From Muribaculaceae bacterium (GTDB lineage Bacteria > Bacteroidota > Bacteroidia > Bacteroidales > Muribaculaceae): 64,000 bases of DNA. A program made the translations under genes and the position numbers. Location: the NCBI GenBank assembly GCA_017409345.1, contig JAFQSX010000004.1:62001-126000 (forward strand), read 5' to 3'. Under the pieces are notes generated by a model, which had not been told where the DNA came from, made no database searches, and saw only the letters and a list, made by a program, of their open reading frames with translations. Positions 45,585 to 55,201 of this stretch are shown here, one piece after another (position 1 is the stretch's first letter; each line of letters opens with the position of its first letter).

Positions 45585-47555
45585 TTACTTTTCTATTTTT
45601 AATTCTGCATCAATATCTTGCCATTTGGAATTTTGTGAAATATATTCAGGCACAATGCATTTCATCTCTGCCACAATATCGTGAAGATTATCACATTTTA
45701 GCATAAGTTCCAAATTTATTAGATGAGATTGTATCTCGTTATACTCATATGTCCTAACCTTTGCAATCATAATTTTTTGATGAGTTGTCGCAAGTGTAAG
45801 TTCTTTATCGTTAAGAAGTTCCTCATAAAGTTTTTCGCCTGGACGCAAACCGGTTTCAATTATTTGAATATCTTTATTTGGGATTAATCCGGCTAGTGAA
45901 ATCATACGAGATGCCAAATCATAAATTTTAATAGGCTTTCCCATATCAAATATGTATATCTCACCACCACGCCCCATGCATCCCGCTTCTAATACAAGTT
46001 GACAAGCCTCGGGGATTGTCATAAAATAGCGAATAATATCTCGATGAGTCACAGTAACAGGCCCCCCCTCTTCTATTTGCTGACGAAAACGAGGTATAAC
46101 CGAACCATTACTTCCTAGTACATTTCCAAATCGAGTCGTGATAAATCTTGTACATTGTCCATCTCGTGTTTTCTTTTGATGAAAGAATAATGATTGAACA
46201 TATATTTCAGCAATTCGCTTAGATGCACCCATTACATTAGTTGGATTTACAGCTTTATCAGTCGAAATCATCACAAATTTATCTACATCATATTTTACCG
46301 ATAAATCTGCAATGTTTTTTGTTCCGAAGACATTAGTATAAATTGCCTCCGATGGATTATTTTCCATCATTGGGACATGTTTATATGCTGCTGCATGGAA
46401 TACATATCTTGGTCTATGCTGTTTAAAAATATTATCCATTCTGCTATAATTGGTAATATCTCCAATAAATAGCTTTACTTTCATATCGGGAAAATGCTCT
46501 TCTAGCTCTAACTGCAGCTCATGCATTGGCGTCTCGGCCTGATCTACTAGAATTACCTCTTTCGCATTAAATAATGCAACTTGACGCACTATTTCAGAAC
46601 CAATCGAACCAGCCGCGCCAGTTATTAACACAACCTGCTCTCGGATTAATTGTTCAATTAATGGATTATTATTTTTAATAGTTTCTCTTCCTAATAAATC
46701 CTCAATCTTAATATCCCGTACATGTGTTGACAAATTAGGCATTAATCCACTTTCTGCATCAAATTCCTCAACTTGATTAAGCATTATTAATTTTATATTA
46801 TTCTTGAGAAAGACATCAGCAAAATCACTTCTCATCAACTCTATTTGTGTGGACAAGAACAACAATGTATTACACTTATATCTTTCAAATATTTCAGAAA
46901 TAGAATTTGGTGTAAATTTAACAATTGGAATACCATTTACTGTTGTATCAATTTTTTTATCTGCCAAACTCAACAATGCAACCGGATCAAATTGTCCGTC
47001 TACTTCATTTTTCAAAGCACTAGCCAATACAAATGAATTGATTGCAGATCCCAATACTATGACAGGTTTTCGCACAACTGTTGCTCCATTTATCAATGCA
47101 TACAAATACTTAACAACAAGCCTCATACACATCATCAAAGAAAACGAAAAGACTCCTATTATAAATAAGTTCCAAATACTATAATATCGTTGTCCCCCAA
47201 ATATTTCAAATGCTAACGCAAATATTGTCAAGAATATAAATGAAGATATTACTAACAAAACTATCCGATAAATATCTTCAATGACTGATAATCTAACAAT
47301 ATATTGAAATGACTTAAAAACAACACTGAATAACAGATATACCAGAACGATTATGATACTCTTAAAAAACAACGAGTATAGTGGACCATCTCCCTGTATA
47401 TGATTATTCAATGTAAATGTCAAAATACAACTCAACGCAACAATCGCCAAGTCCGCTAATAGAACCATCCACCTAGGAGCCGGTGTTGCTGCCATTATTT
47501 TCACAAATGACATTTTAGACAATCTTATTATAAAACGTCGACCAAAAATGCTCAT
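45585..47555 (-). CDS. Membrane-bound nucleotide-sugar 4,6-dehydratase (CapD/WbpM/PglF-like)
   Basis: 656 aa. Four N-terminal membrane helices (about 31-50, 60-80, 97-117, 130-150), a regulatory Rossmann-like region (about 160-290), then the SDR domain with NAD motif GAAGSIGS (313-320), YKHVPMMENNPSEA (391-404) and STDKAVNPTNVMGASK (431-446). The catalytic Tyr of the YxxxK pair is Met442 with K446, the S-M-K arrangement of WbpM/PglF-type enzymes. Makes a 4-keto-6-deoxy UDP-sugar for surface polysaccharide or protein glycosylation. No other polysaccharide genes sit beside it here. Confidence 0.93.
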   Translation of the reverse strand: MSIFGRRFIIRLSKMSFVKIMAATPAPRWMVLLADLAIVALSCILTFTLNNHIQGDGPLYSLFFKSIIIVLVYLLFSVVFKSFQYIVRLSVIEDIYRIVLLVISSFIFLTIFALAFEIFGGQRYYSIWNLFIIGVFSFSLMMCMRLVVKYLYALINGATVVRKPVIVLGSAINSFVLASALKNEVDGQFDPVALLSLADKKIDTTVNGIPIVKFTPNSISEIFERYKCNTLLFLSTQIELMRSDFADVFLKNNIKLIMLNQVEEFDAESGLMPNLSTHVRDIKIEDLLGRETIKNNNPLIEQLIREQVVLITGAAGSIGSEIVRQVALFNAKEVILVDQAETPMHELQLELEEHFPDMKVKLFIGDITNYSRMDNIFKQHRPRYVFHAAAYKHVPMMENNPSEAIYTNVFGTKNIADLSVKYDVDKFVMISTDKAVNPTNVMGASKRIAEIYVQSLFFHQKKTRDGQCTRFITTRFGNVLGSNGSVIPRFRQQIEEGGPVTVTHRDIIRYFMTIPEACQLVLEAGCMGRGGEIYIFDMGKPIKIYDLASRMISLAGLIPNKDIQIIETGLRPGEKLYEELLNDKELTLATTHQKIMIAKVRTYEYNEIQSHLINLELMLKCDNLHDIVAEMKCIVPEYISQNSKWQDIDAELKIEK

Positions 47556-47734
47556 CTTAAAATAGTTTTCTTATTTATCACAAAGTTAGTTTTATTTTTT
47601 AAATAACCCAATTTTTTCATTTTCATTTTTGATATACATTAAAATAATACGTTAATATATTGATCACTTTTTCCAATCTAATAAGTGTTAATCTATTTTA
47701 ACTCACAAATCAATTTAGATTGAATAAAATAACG

Positions 47735-47742
47735 TATCTTTA
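47735..47742 (+). promoter_or_regulatory. -7-like TATCTTTA before the DUF4493/PCMD cluster
   Basis: One mismatch to TAnnTTTG, 43 nt before the ATG at 47786. A TTTAG is 18 nt upstream. The remainder of 47556-47734 has no recognised feature. Confidence 0.45.
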
Positions 47743-47785
47743 CAAATTAAATCATTGCATTATTTTTTAAATAATCTATTTTTAA

Positions 47786-50323
47786 ATGTTTGTCTTAAAA
47801 TCTCGCGTTGCGATACTGTTGATAATAGTAGTTTGCTTTATGTCATGTACCACAGACAACGCTCCAACTACTAGCGGATGTGGTGCTGTAAACCTTAATT
47901 TAGACATCAACTCACATATTATCTGCACATCTGACACTAATCTTATTCTTGAAAATTCACCATCTATTGATAGTTTTGAAATCTCTATGAGAAATTCTGA
48001 CGGGCAATATAATCATTCTTGGAATTCTTTTTCAGACTTTCCTCAAAATGAATTATTCAGAACTGACAATTATATTATTACTGCTTCATATGGAGATATT
48101 ACTAATGAAGGTTTTGATTGTCCTTGTTTCATTGGTAGTTCTAATTTCAGTGTTACTGATGATGAAATTTCAAATGTCAATATTGAATGTAAACTAGCCA
48201 ATACTATGGTTTCAATCATTTATACTGATTCATTCAAGGAATTTTTCAAAGATTATGAAGCAAAACTTCATTCCGAAGGAGGATTATATATTTCATATGG
48301 GAAAGAACAATCTCGCCCAATGTTCTTAAAACCCGGACGAATATCGTTAACTTTATCTCTTACTAAAAAAAATGGGATAAATGCGACTTTTCAGCCAACA
48401 GACATTGTAATGGCATACCCACAGCACCATTATCATATCACTCTTGATGTAATTAGTGAGAATGAAGGAAATGAAAACCTAGTAATCAAAAGTGATGCAT
48501 CAAATGCATTAAAAGACATATATATTCCATTAAATGATGAATATATGACCTCTCCTTCTCCTATTATTACTACGACAGGATTTAATAGCGATAACTCAAT
48601 AAGCATATATGAAGGAGAGAATCTTTCCTCTTCTATTATCGCATCAATTTCCTCACAAACAGGGATAAAAGAGCTAACATTAACAACACAATCTAAATCT
48701 CTAATTAATAACGGGTTCCCAGAGGAAATAGATTTAGCAAACATAACCGCTGAACAACAGGACGTTATATCTGCGATGGGGTTAAAATTAGACTCCTCAT
48801 GGTCAGAATTGAATCAATGTATTCAACTAGACTTTACCAATTTAGTTAAGAACATTTCTCCATCAGAACTCGATGAAGACATATCCTCATTTACAATTGT
48901 CGCAAAAAATAATTTATTAAAAGCAAACGAACCGGTCTCGTTAAATATTTATATTAAACCCATTGAATTTAATGTTAAGAATTCTCCGCAATCAATAATT
49001 GGGATTAATAGATCTAATATTCTAATTTTTTCTACTAATCCCATTAACATTTCAAATCTTGAATTACAAGCGACCGACGACAATAATAATTGGCACAAAT
49101 GTAACATCGAATCATTTAGTCTAATCGAGGAAAACACATATTCAATAGATTTCTCAATCCCACATGGAGTATCTGATGCTTCTCTCAATATAATATACAA
49201 TCACAAAATTAAACAAAATGCAACTATTTCTCGTATATCCCCAAAGTTTGACATTGAAGTAGATGCTTTTGCCAATAAAGCACTCATAAAAATAGTTGCC
49301 GATAATGACAGTCTTACTGATATTATCACAAAAAACATCAGTATATATGCGAATGATTTTGAACCTGCAATTTTAGGAAGGAGTCCATCTTATGGAATTG
49401 TTTCAATTTCCGGATTAAATCCTAAGACTTCTTATTTAATAAAAGCAACCATGATGAAAGGTAATCCTAATGCGACATATTCCAATACAGTAAAAATAAC
49501 TACTGAATCAAACGAAAATGTGCCCGATGGGGATTTTGAAGATGTAAAAGAGCGAATTAATAGCATTATTTTAAGTGGCGGTAAATATTCACAAACTCAT
49601 ATGCCAATATATAATCAACAAAACAAAACAGAGTTTAAAGTTTCAACTCCTAAAAAGAACTGGGCAACTGTAAACTCTAAGACATTTTACGAATCATCAA
49701 CTAATAAGAATACTTGGTATCTGCAGCCTTCCACAATGACAATCTACGATGCAATATCGGGCTCAAAAGCGATGAAATTATCAAGTGTTGCATGGGACAC
49801 AAATGGGGCTGAAATACCCGATTATGCACAAAAACGAGGAGAATATGTGCCATATAATAAGAACATTCCACACATATCATATCGTGCAGCCGGTAAATTA
49901 TTCTTAGGCGAATATAAATTTGATGCCAAAACAAATATCGAAACATATGACGAAGGAATTCCATTTAGTTCTCGTCCCACTGCTCTAAATGGATATTACA
50001 AATACACTCCAAGTATTAATCAACTTCACGACAAAGGAATTGTAATTATCTCTATTATAAATAAAACAACAGATAGTGAAATCGAAATCGCTCATGGAGA
50101 ATTCCTTTTCTCTGGCAATTCTGACTATACGGCATTTAATGTTCCTCTTTCATATAAGAGTTTTGGAATTAAAGCAACTCATTTAAGAATAATGTTTGCA
50201 TCATCAAACAATATTGGTTCAATTCAAGATGAAACTATGAATATAATTACCACTCATGATGTTGCGTCGGCATCGTCTATAGGCAGTTCTTTGTGGATTG
50301 ACAATTTAACATTCTCATATTAA
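47786..50323 (+). CDS. DUF4493-PCMD domain lipoprotein
   Basis: 845 aa. Lipoprotein signal ending CFMSC (Cys21). Residues ~33-180 are a DUF4493 domain: SFEISMRNSDGQYNHSW, then YIITASYGDITNEGFDCPCFIG and VNIECKLANTMVSI. The middle (~270-590) is beta-rich, with fibronectin-like repeats (LNPKTSYLIKATMM). The last ~250 residues are a PCMD domain (VPDGDFEDV, then AAGKLFLGEYKFD and SSRPTALNGYYKYTP), named for possible carbohydrate metabolism but of unknown activity. Surface or periplasmic beta-sandwich protein. First gene of the cluster through 55133. Confidence 0.85.
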   Translation: MFVLKSRVAILLIIVVCFMSCTTDNAPTTSGCGAVNLNLDINSHIICTSDTNLILENSPSIDSFEISMRNSDGQYNHSWNSFSDFPQNELFRTDNYIITASYGDITNEGFDCPCFIGSSNFSVTDDEISNVNIECKLANTMVSIIYTDSFKEFFKDYEAKLHSEGGLYISYGKEQSRPMFLKPGRISLTLSLTKKNGINATFQPTDIVMAYPQHHYHITLDVISENEGNENLVIKSDASNALKDIYIPLNDEYMTSPSPIITTTGFNSDNSISIYEGENLSSSIIASISSQTGIKELTLTTQSKSLINNGFPEEIDLANITAEQQDVISAMGLKLDSSWSELNQCIQLDFTNLVKNISPSELDEDISSFTIVAKNNLLKANEPVSLNIYIKPIEFNVKNSPQSIIGINRSNILIFSTNPINISNLELQATDDNNNWHKCNIESFSLIEENTYSIDFSIPHGVSDASLNIIYNHKIKQNATISRISPKFDIEVDAFANKALIKIVADNDSLTDIITKNISIYANDFEPAILGRSPSYGIVSISGLNPKTSYLIKATMMKGNPNATYSNTVKITTESNENVPDGDFEDVKERINSIILSGGKYSQTHMPIYNQQNKTEFKVSTPKKNWATVNSKTFYESSTNKNTWYLQPSTMTIYDAISGSKAMKLSSVAWDTNGAEIPDYAQKRGEYVPYNKNIPHISYRAAGKLFLGEYKFDAKTNIETYDEGIPFSSRPTALNGYYKYTPSINQLHDKGIVIISIINKTTDSEIEIAHGEFLFSGNSDYTAFNVPLSYKSFGIKATHLRIMFASSNNIGSIQDETMNIITTHDVASASSIGSSLWIDNLTFSY

Positions 50324-50352
50324 AAAATTAATATTTAACTTACATAAATTAC

Positions 50353-51882
50353 ATGAAAAAATTTTATTATCTACTGCTACTTTCTGTCATCGCATTATTT
50401 AGTTCATGCGATGAGAATGATTGGAATAGCGATGACCTTATGAAAACAGAAGGCACTTTGCTACTTTCTTCATTAGACATCTTGATTGATAATTCAATCT
50501 ACGATGCCAATAATTCAAAAGTTGATTCTGTTACTATTTTAGGATCGTCAAACACTTCAGATTTTATTATCAACATTGTAGAACAACAATCTCAACGAAT
50601 TTTAAACACTTGGAAATTCGGCGAAATGCCCAATGATATTGCTCTAAAAAAAGGTGAATACACTATCGAGATAGAATCACATGAAGCAAATCCCGCCGAA
50701 TGGGAAAAACCATATTTCTATGGCTCTAAAAAAATAACTATCAACGAAGACGAAACAACAATTATCGATGAAGTTATTTGTTCTTTCGCCAATGTAAAAG
50801 TCAATGTAGAATATTCAACCGACTTAGCATCTGTTTTAGGAGATGATGCAATTGCTAAAGTATATATTACAAATGATGCATCACTTGAATTCTCTCGTAA
50901 CGAAGGACGTTTTGGTTATTTCTCTTTGCCATCGGCCACATCTTCATTAGTAGCTGTATTTAGTGGAACAATAAACAATGAACCATTCTCGGTTCACAAA
51001 ATCATTCCTGAAGTAAAAGCCGGACAATGTCATACTTTCAGTTTCTCCTTTGACGACTTGAAAAATGTTGAGAACCCCAATGCTCCATCAATCACAAGTG
51101 AAACAATATCAGTCGATGGAATTAACTTCATCACCGACACTATTATTGCCAAGGTGGATATTAACGCTCCATATGGCATTAAAAATTTTGTCGTAGATAT
51201 TATCTCAGAGCAATTAACAAAAGAAGTGCTCCAAGAAGTAGGATTAGATGCAACTTTTGACTTAGCTAATCCGGGTGAGTTGGTTGGTCCTTTGACCGAA
51301 CTTGGATTCCCTACCGGTAGTGCTGTAGTTGGTCAAACATATCTTGCTTTTGATATTACCGATTTCATGCAATTATTAAATCTTTTCCCCGGTCAACATC
51401 AATTTAAATTAACCGTAGTAGACTCTAAGGGTAACACCACATCAAAGGCCTTGACATTTGTGACACAACAAGGCCCTACTACCGACTCTTCTGCCCCTAC
51501 TATTACAAGTGAAACTCTTGACATAGATAGTGCTAATTATATCACCGAAAGCATTATTGCAAAAGTTGATATAAATGCCCCTAATGGCATTAAAAACTTT
51601 GTTGTAGATATTATTTCCGAACAATTAACCCCAGAATTACTTAAAGAAGTGGGATTAGGCTCTACTTTTGACCTCGCTAATCCGGGCGAACTTGCAGGTC
51701 CATTAGGCGAACTTGGATTCCCTACCGGCGAAGCTGTTGTTGGTAAAACATACCTTGCTTTTGACATAACTGATTTTATGCAACTTTTGGTATTGTTTCC
51801 AGGTCAACATCAGTTTAAATTAACTATTACAGATAAGGCCGACAATATGGTGTCTAAAACACTTACATTTATCGCTCAATAA
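50353..51882 (+). CDS. DUF4493 lipoprotein with duplicated ~130-residue module
   Basis: 509 aa. Lipoprotein signal ending LFSSC (Cys19). Residues ~32-240 are a DUF4493 domain (GTLLLSSLDILIDN, FIINIVEQQSQ, PYFYGSKKITI, VICSFANVKV). The C-terminal part is two consecutive copies of a module (about residues 244-371 and 381-509) that share long identical runs such as GIKNFVVDIISEQLT and YLAFDITDFMQLL. Each copy ends in a LTFV/LTFI strand, as expected for repeated beta-sandwich domains. Located 29 nt after the previous gene. Ligand unknown. Confidence 0.85.
   Translation: MKKFYYLLLLSVIALFSSCDENDWNSDDLMKTEGTLLLSSLDILIDNSIYDANNSKVDSVTILGSSNTSDFIINIVEQQSQRILNTWKFGEMPNDIALKKGEYTIEIESHEANPAEWEKPYFYGSKKITINEDETTIIDEVICSFANVKVNVEYSTDLASVLGDDAIAKVYITNDASLEFSRNEGRFGYFSLPSATSSLVAVFSGTINNEPFSVHKIIPEVKAGQCHTFSFSFDDLKNVENPNAPSITSETISVDGINFITDTIIAKVDINAPYGIKNFVVDIISEQLTKEVLQEVGLDATFDLANPGELVGPLTELGFPTGSAVVGQTYLAFDITDFMQLLNLFPGQHQFKLTVVDSKGNTTSKALTFVTQQGPTTDSSAPTITSETLDIDSANYITESIIAKVDINAPNGIKNFVVDIISEQLTPELLKEVGLGSTFDLANPGELAGPLGELGFPTGEAVVGKTYLAFDITDFMQLLVLFPGQHQFKLTITDKADNMVSKTLTFIAQ
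51082..51879 (+). repeat. Internal tandem duplication in the DUF4493 lipoprotein
   Basis: Two copies starting at 51082 and 51493, 411 nt (137 codons) apart. The encoded copies are strongly similar, most strongly in the middle, so the duplication is recent or kept uniform. Confidence 0.85.
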
Positions 51883-51914
51883 ATTAAATTTAATAAACTA
51901 ATAAAATATTTCAC

Positions 51915-52676
51915 ATGAAAATTTTACGTATCACATTATGCACTCTCCTGGCGATATGCATAAGTAGCACTATATATGCACAAGATACCATAAACACTCA
52001 AGAGCCCAAACCATTCAAACGCAATCTTGAGCAAGTGTCATTTATTCCCAAGGGTCAATGGATTACCGGTGTCAATGTAAATTACTCTCAATCAAACAGC
52101 GACAACTATCAATTCTTCATCGTAGAAAACTTAAATGGCAACAGCTATTCATTTAAAGTAAGCCCTATGGCTATGTATGCATTTAAAGATGACATGGCTG
52201 TGGGTGGACGTTTTGCTTATGATCGTCAAATGACTAAATTAGAATCAGGTACAGTTAAAATCGATTCTGAAACAGATTACGATGTTAACAACTTATATAG
52301 CTTAAGACACAACTACTATGGCACTGCTGCTTTTCGCAACTACATAAGCATGGGCAAAAGCAAGCGTTTTGGTTTCTTTAATGAAGTACAACTACAAGTT
52401 GGTGGCGGTCAATCAAAATTATGTAACGATAGTGGTGATGATTTGACCGGAACTTATGAGAAGAACTTCTCCATAGGCGTAGGGGTATCTCCCGGTATAG
52501 TTATGTTCCTTAACAACTATTCTGCAATAGAAGTGAATGTTGGTATTGTAGGATTTAATTATACTCACACCAAGGCCACAACCGACCAGATTTATGTATC
52601 TGACCGCAAGAGTTCGTCTGCAAACTTTAAGTTAAACCTCATGTCAATTTCTTTTGGAGTTGCTTTTTATTTATAA
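51915..52676 (+). CDS. Outer-membrane beta-barrel protein A of the cluster
   Basis: 253 aa. Signal peptide ending TIYAQD (about 22). Mature start shows FIPKGQWITGVNVNYSQSNSDNYQF, then alternating strands including SFKVSPMAMYAFKDDMAVGGRFAYDRQ and AFRNYISMGKSKRFGFFNEVQLQVGGGQ, and a hydrophobic C-terminus ending AFYL. Resembles small 8-10-stranded outer-membrane proteins. The downstream gene is a paralogue: both share IPKGxW, FxNYI and FFNE/IFNE motifs. Lipoproteins on both sides suggest a joint surface complex. Confidence 0.75.
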   Translation: MKILRITLCTLLAICISSTIYAQDTINTQEPKPFKRNLEQVSFIPKGQWITGVNVNYSQSNSDNYQFFIVENLNGNSYSFKVSPMAMYAFKDDMAVGGRFAYDRQMTKLESGTVKIDSETDYDVNNLYSLRHNYYGTAAFRNYISMGKSKRFGFFNEVQLQVGGGQSKLCNDSGDDLTGTYEKNFSIGVGVSPGIVMFLNNYSAIEVNVGIVGFNYTHTKATTDQIYVSDRKSSSANFKLNLMSISFGVAFYL

Positions 52677-53545
52677 TGATGATGAAAAAGTTAAATTTAT
52701 ATATTGCAGCACTAATGATGGGGTCTATATCATTAGGTGCAACTGCAACAGAATATACTGCACCCGACTCAATTAAATACAGCAATATCGCAACCGAAGC
52801 ACCTTCTATTTGCGATGAAAAAGTTATCGTGGGTAACGATACTGTTAGCATGATTATTCAAGAGAAGAACTTTGGTCGCTACGATCGTGGTCTTTATAAT
52901 TACTTATATATACCAAAAGGCGATTGGGTATTTGGATTAAATGCTTCATATGGAGAATTTAATGCTGATGATGTCCAAATACTTTCTATTTTAAAAGACT
53001 TCGATTTTGGAGGCGAAATATACTCAATAAAACCTTCTGCATCATATTTCTTCAAGAATAATCAATCAATAGGTGTGAGATTGAACTATACTCGAGGTAA
53101 AGCTAATATTGATAATCTTGTTGTCGATTTTGATGAAGACTTAAACTTTTCGATTAAAGACGTTAGCTATGATTCAAAATCATATGGAGTATCTATTTTC
53201 TATCGTAATTATATTGGATTAAGCAATCTCAAACGATTTGCAATTTTCAATGAGGCTGAGCTTTCTTATAGCGGAGGACGCTCGGCTTTCAAACGCTATT
53301 ATAATGGAGAATTAAGCGACACTCGCACCACAGTAAATGAGGCTAAACTTAGCTTCAGTCCCGGTGTATGTGTATTCATTCACGAAAATATATCATTTAA
53401 TGTGTCTTTTGGAGTATTAGGTCTATACTTCCGCGACGAAGATCAAAAGACCAACGGAGTTGATGAGGGTTCACGATTCTCAAGCGGAGCCAACTTCAAA
53501 TTCAACCTATTTAATATCAACTTTGGATTCGGTATAAACATCTAA
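52676..53545 (+). CDS. Outer-membrane beta-barrel protein B of the cluster
   Basis: 289 aa; ATG at 52676 overlaps the previous stop by 1 nt (in-frame ATGs at 52679 and 52682 are alternatives). Signal peptide ending GATATEY (about 25). Contains YIPKGDWVFGLNASYGEF, SIKPSASYFFKNNQSIGVRLNYTRG, and IFYRNYIGLSNLKRFAIFNEAELSYSGG, clearly related to protein A. Ends NINFGFGINI. Probably an outer-membrane barrel; no known substrate. Confidence 0.75.
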   Translation: MMMKKLNLYIAALMMGSISLGATATEYTAPDSIKYSNIATEAPSICDEKVIVGNDTVSMIIQEKNFGRYDRGLYNYLYIPKGDWVFGLNASYGEFNADDVQILSILKDFDFGGEIYSIKPSASYFFKNNQSIGVRLNYTRGKANIDNLVVDFDEDLNFSIKDVSYDSKSYGVSIFYRNYIGLSNLKRFAIFNEAELSYSGGRSAFKRYYNGELSDTRTTVNEAKLSFSPGVCVFIHENISFNVSFGVLGLYFRDEDQKTNGVDEGSRFSSGANFKFNLFNINFGFGINI

Positions 53546-53558
53546 TATATTTTGCCTT

Positions 53559-55133
53559 ATGAAATTAACAAATCATATAAAAATAACTTTTGCTCTTTTA
53601 ATTGCAATACTTCCTTTTACAAGTTGTATTGAAAATGATGTTCCATATCCTCGCATTCAGCCCAACTTCATATCAATAACTGCCAAACACCAATTACAAA
53701 CAGCTTCAATTGATACTATAAACCGTAAAGTTACATTATTTTTAAATGATAGTGCCGACATTAAGAACGTCAACATTACGTCTTTCACACTAACTGAAGG
53801 AGCTTCAGTAGTCGCACCTCAACTAACCGGTAGTATTGATTTGTCACAATCGGTCAACGTTACGGTTAAATTATATCAAGAATATAATTGGGTAATTTCT
53901 GCCGATCAAAACATCGAACGCTATTTCACCGTATCAAATCAAATCGGTGTTTCATCTTTCGATGTTGCTTCGCGACGTGTCATTGCATATGTTTCTACTA
54001 ATGCTGACATTACAAAGATTAATGTCAAATCAATTAAATTAGGTTCAAGCCTATCAACTATCACTCCTAATATAGAAGGTAGTGATATTGATTTTACTTC
54101 TCCTGTAACTGTTGATGTTACCGACTATGGTCGCACCGAAACATGGACCATATATGTAATCCCAACCGAATCAGAAGTTGTAACCAATCGAGTAGATGCT
54201 TGGACTAAAGTTGCATGGGTGAATGGTTCGGCTCAAGTAGGAAATGACAATGGTGTTGAATATAGATTAGCAACTGATACTGAATGGACTAAAGTTCCTT
54301 CAGAATGGGTTACTCACAATGGAGGAGACTTTACCGCTCGCATTATTCACCTTAACCCTAACACCGCATATGTAGCTCGCGCTTATTCAGGAAACAAATA
54401 TGGCGAAGAAATCGAATTCACTACCGGTTCAGAAGTTCAAGTCCCCAACTCAAGTTTCGATTCTTGGTGGAAAGATGATAAAGTTTGGAATCCATGGGAA
54501 CAAGATGGTGTATCATATTGGGACACCGGTAATAAAGGTGCCACAACATTAGGCCAAAGTAATAGTGTGCCTTCTGAAGAAACCGTTTCAGGAACCGGTT
54601 ATGCGGCAAAATTAGAGACTAAGTTTGTGGGTATTGGTGCCGTAGGTAAGTTGGCCGCCGGAAACTTATTTAGTGGCACATATGTTCGCACTGACGGAAC
54701 AAATGGGATACTTCATTTTGGGCGAGAATTTACTCAACGACCAACAAAATTAAAAGGATATTTAAAATATAACTGCGCGACTATCAGCCACTCAAACACA
54801 ACCATGAAGCACCTAATCGGACAACCCGACACATGTACTGTTTGGGTCGCTCTTGCCGATTGGGAAAGTCCGTTTGAAATTCGCACCAACCCACGTAACC
54901 GCCAACTATTTGATGAAAATGACCCTCATGTAATTGCATACGGACGTTTGCAATATGGCGAATCGGTTCCGGAATATACTCCATTTGAAGTTGAATTCAA
55001 TTATCGCGATACTCAACGCGTGCCTCGATATATCGTAATCGTAGCATCAGCAAGTAAATATGGAGATTTCTTTACCGGAGGTGATGGTTCTGTTCTTATT
55101 GTAGATGATTTTGAATTAGAATATGACTACTAA
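53559..55133 (+). CDS. PCMD domain lipoprotein
   Basis: 524 aa. Lipoprotein signal ending LPFTSC (Cys23). Two beta-sandwich-like regions (about 35-200, with paired repeats ITSFTLTEGASVVAPQL and VKSIKLGSSLSTITPNI), a fibronectin-like part (AYVARAYSGNKYGEEIEFTTGSE) and a C-terminal PCMD domain from VPNSSFDSWW (about 295) with KAATLGQ-type and AAKLETKF.. AGNLFSGTYV segments, ending FELEYDY. Related to the end of the 845-aa protein. Last gene of the cluster, 13 nt after the paralogous barrel; a good terminator follows. Confidence 0.85.
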   Translation: MKLTNHIKITFALLIAILPFTSCIENDVPYPRIQPNFISITAKHQLQTASIDTINRKVTLFLNDSADIKNVNITSFTLTEGASVVAPQLTGSIDLSQSVNVTVKLYQEYNWVISADQNIERYFTVSNQIGVSSFDVASRRVIAYVSTNADITKINVKSIKLGSSLSTITPNIEGSDIDFTSPVTVDVTDYGRTETWTIYVIPTESEVVTNRVDAWTKVAWVNGSAQVGNDNGVEYRLATDTEWTKVPSEWVTHNGGDFTARIIHLNPNTAYVARAYSGNKYGEEIEFTTGSEVQVPNSSFDSWWKDDKVWNPWEQDGVSYWDTGNKGATTLGQSNSVPSEETVSGTGYAAKLETKFVGIGAVGKLAAGNLFSGTYVRTDGTNGILHFGREFTQRPTKLKGYLKYNCATISHSNTTMKHLIGQPDTCTVWVALADWESPFEIRTNPRNRQLFDENDPHVIAYGRLQYGESVPEYTPFEVEFNYRDTQRVPRYIVIVASASKYGDFFTGGDGSVLIVDDFELEYDY

Positions 55134-55151
55134 TATCGTTTAATTATAATA

Positions 55152-55187
55152 GAACGGCACTTCATTGTAGAAGTGCCGTTTCTTTTT
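55152..55187 (+). terminator. Terminator after the surface-protein cluster
   Basis: 12-bp stem (55152-55163 with 55170-55181, one terminal G-U), 6-nt loop ATTGTA, then TTTTT. Confidence 0.88.
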
Positions 55188-55201
55188 ATATTAGAATAAT
55201 T

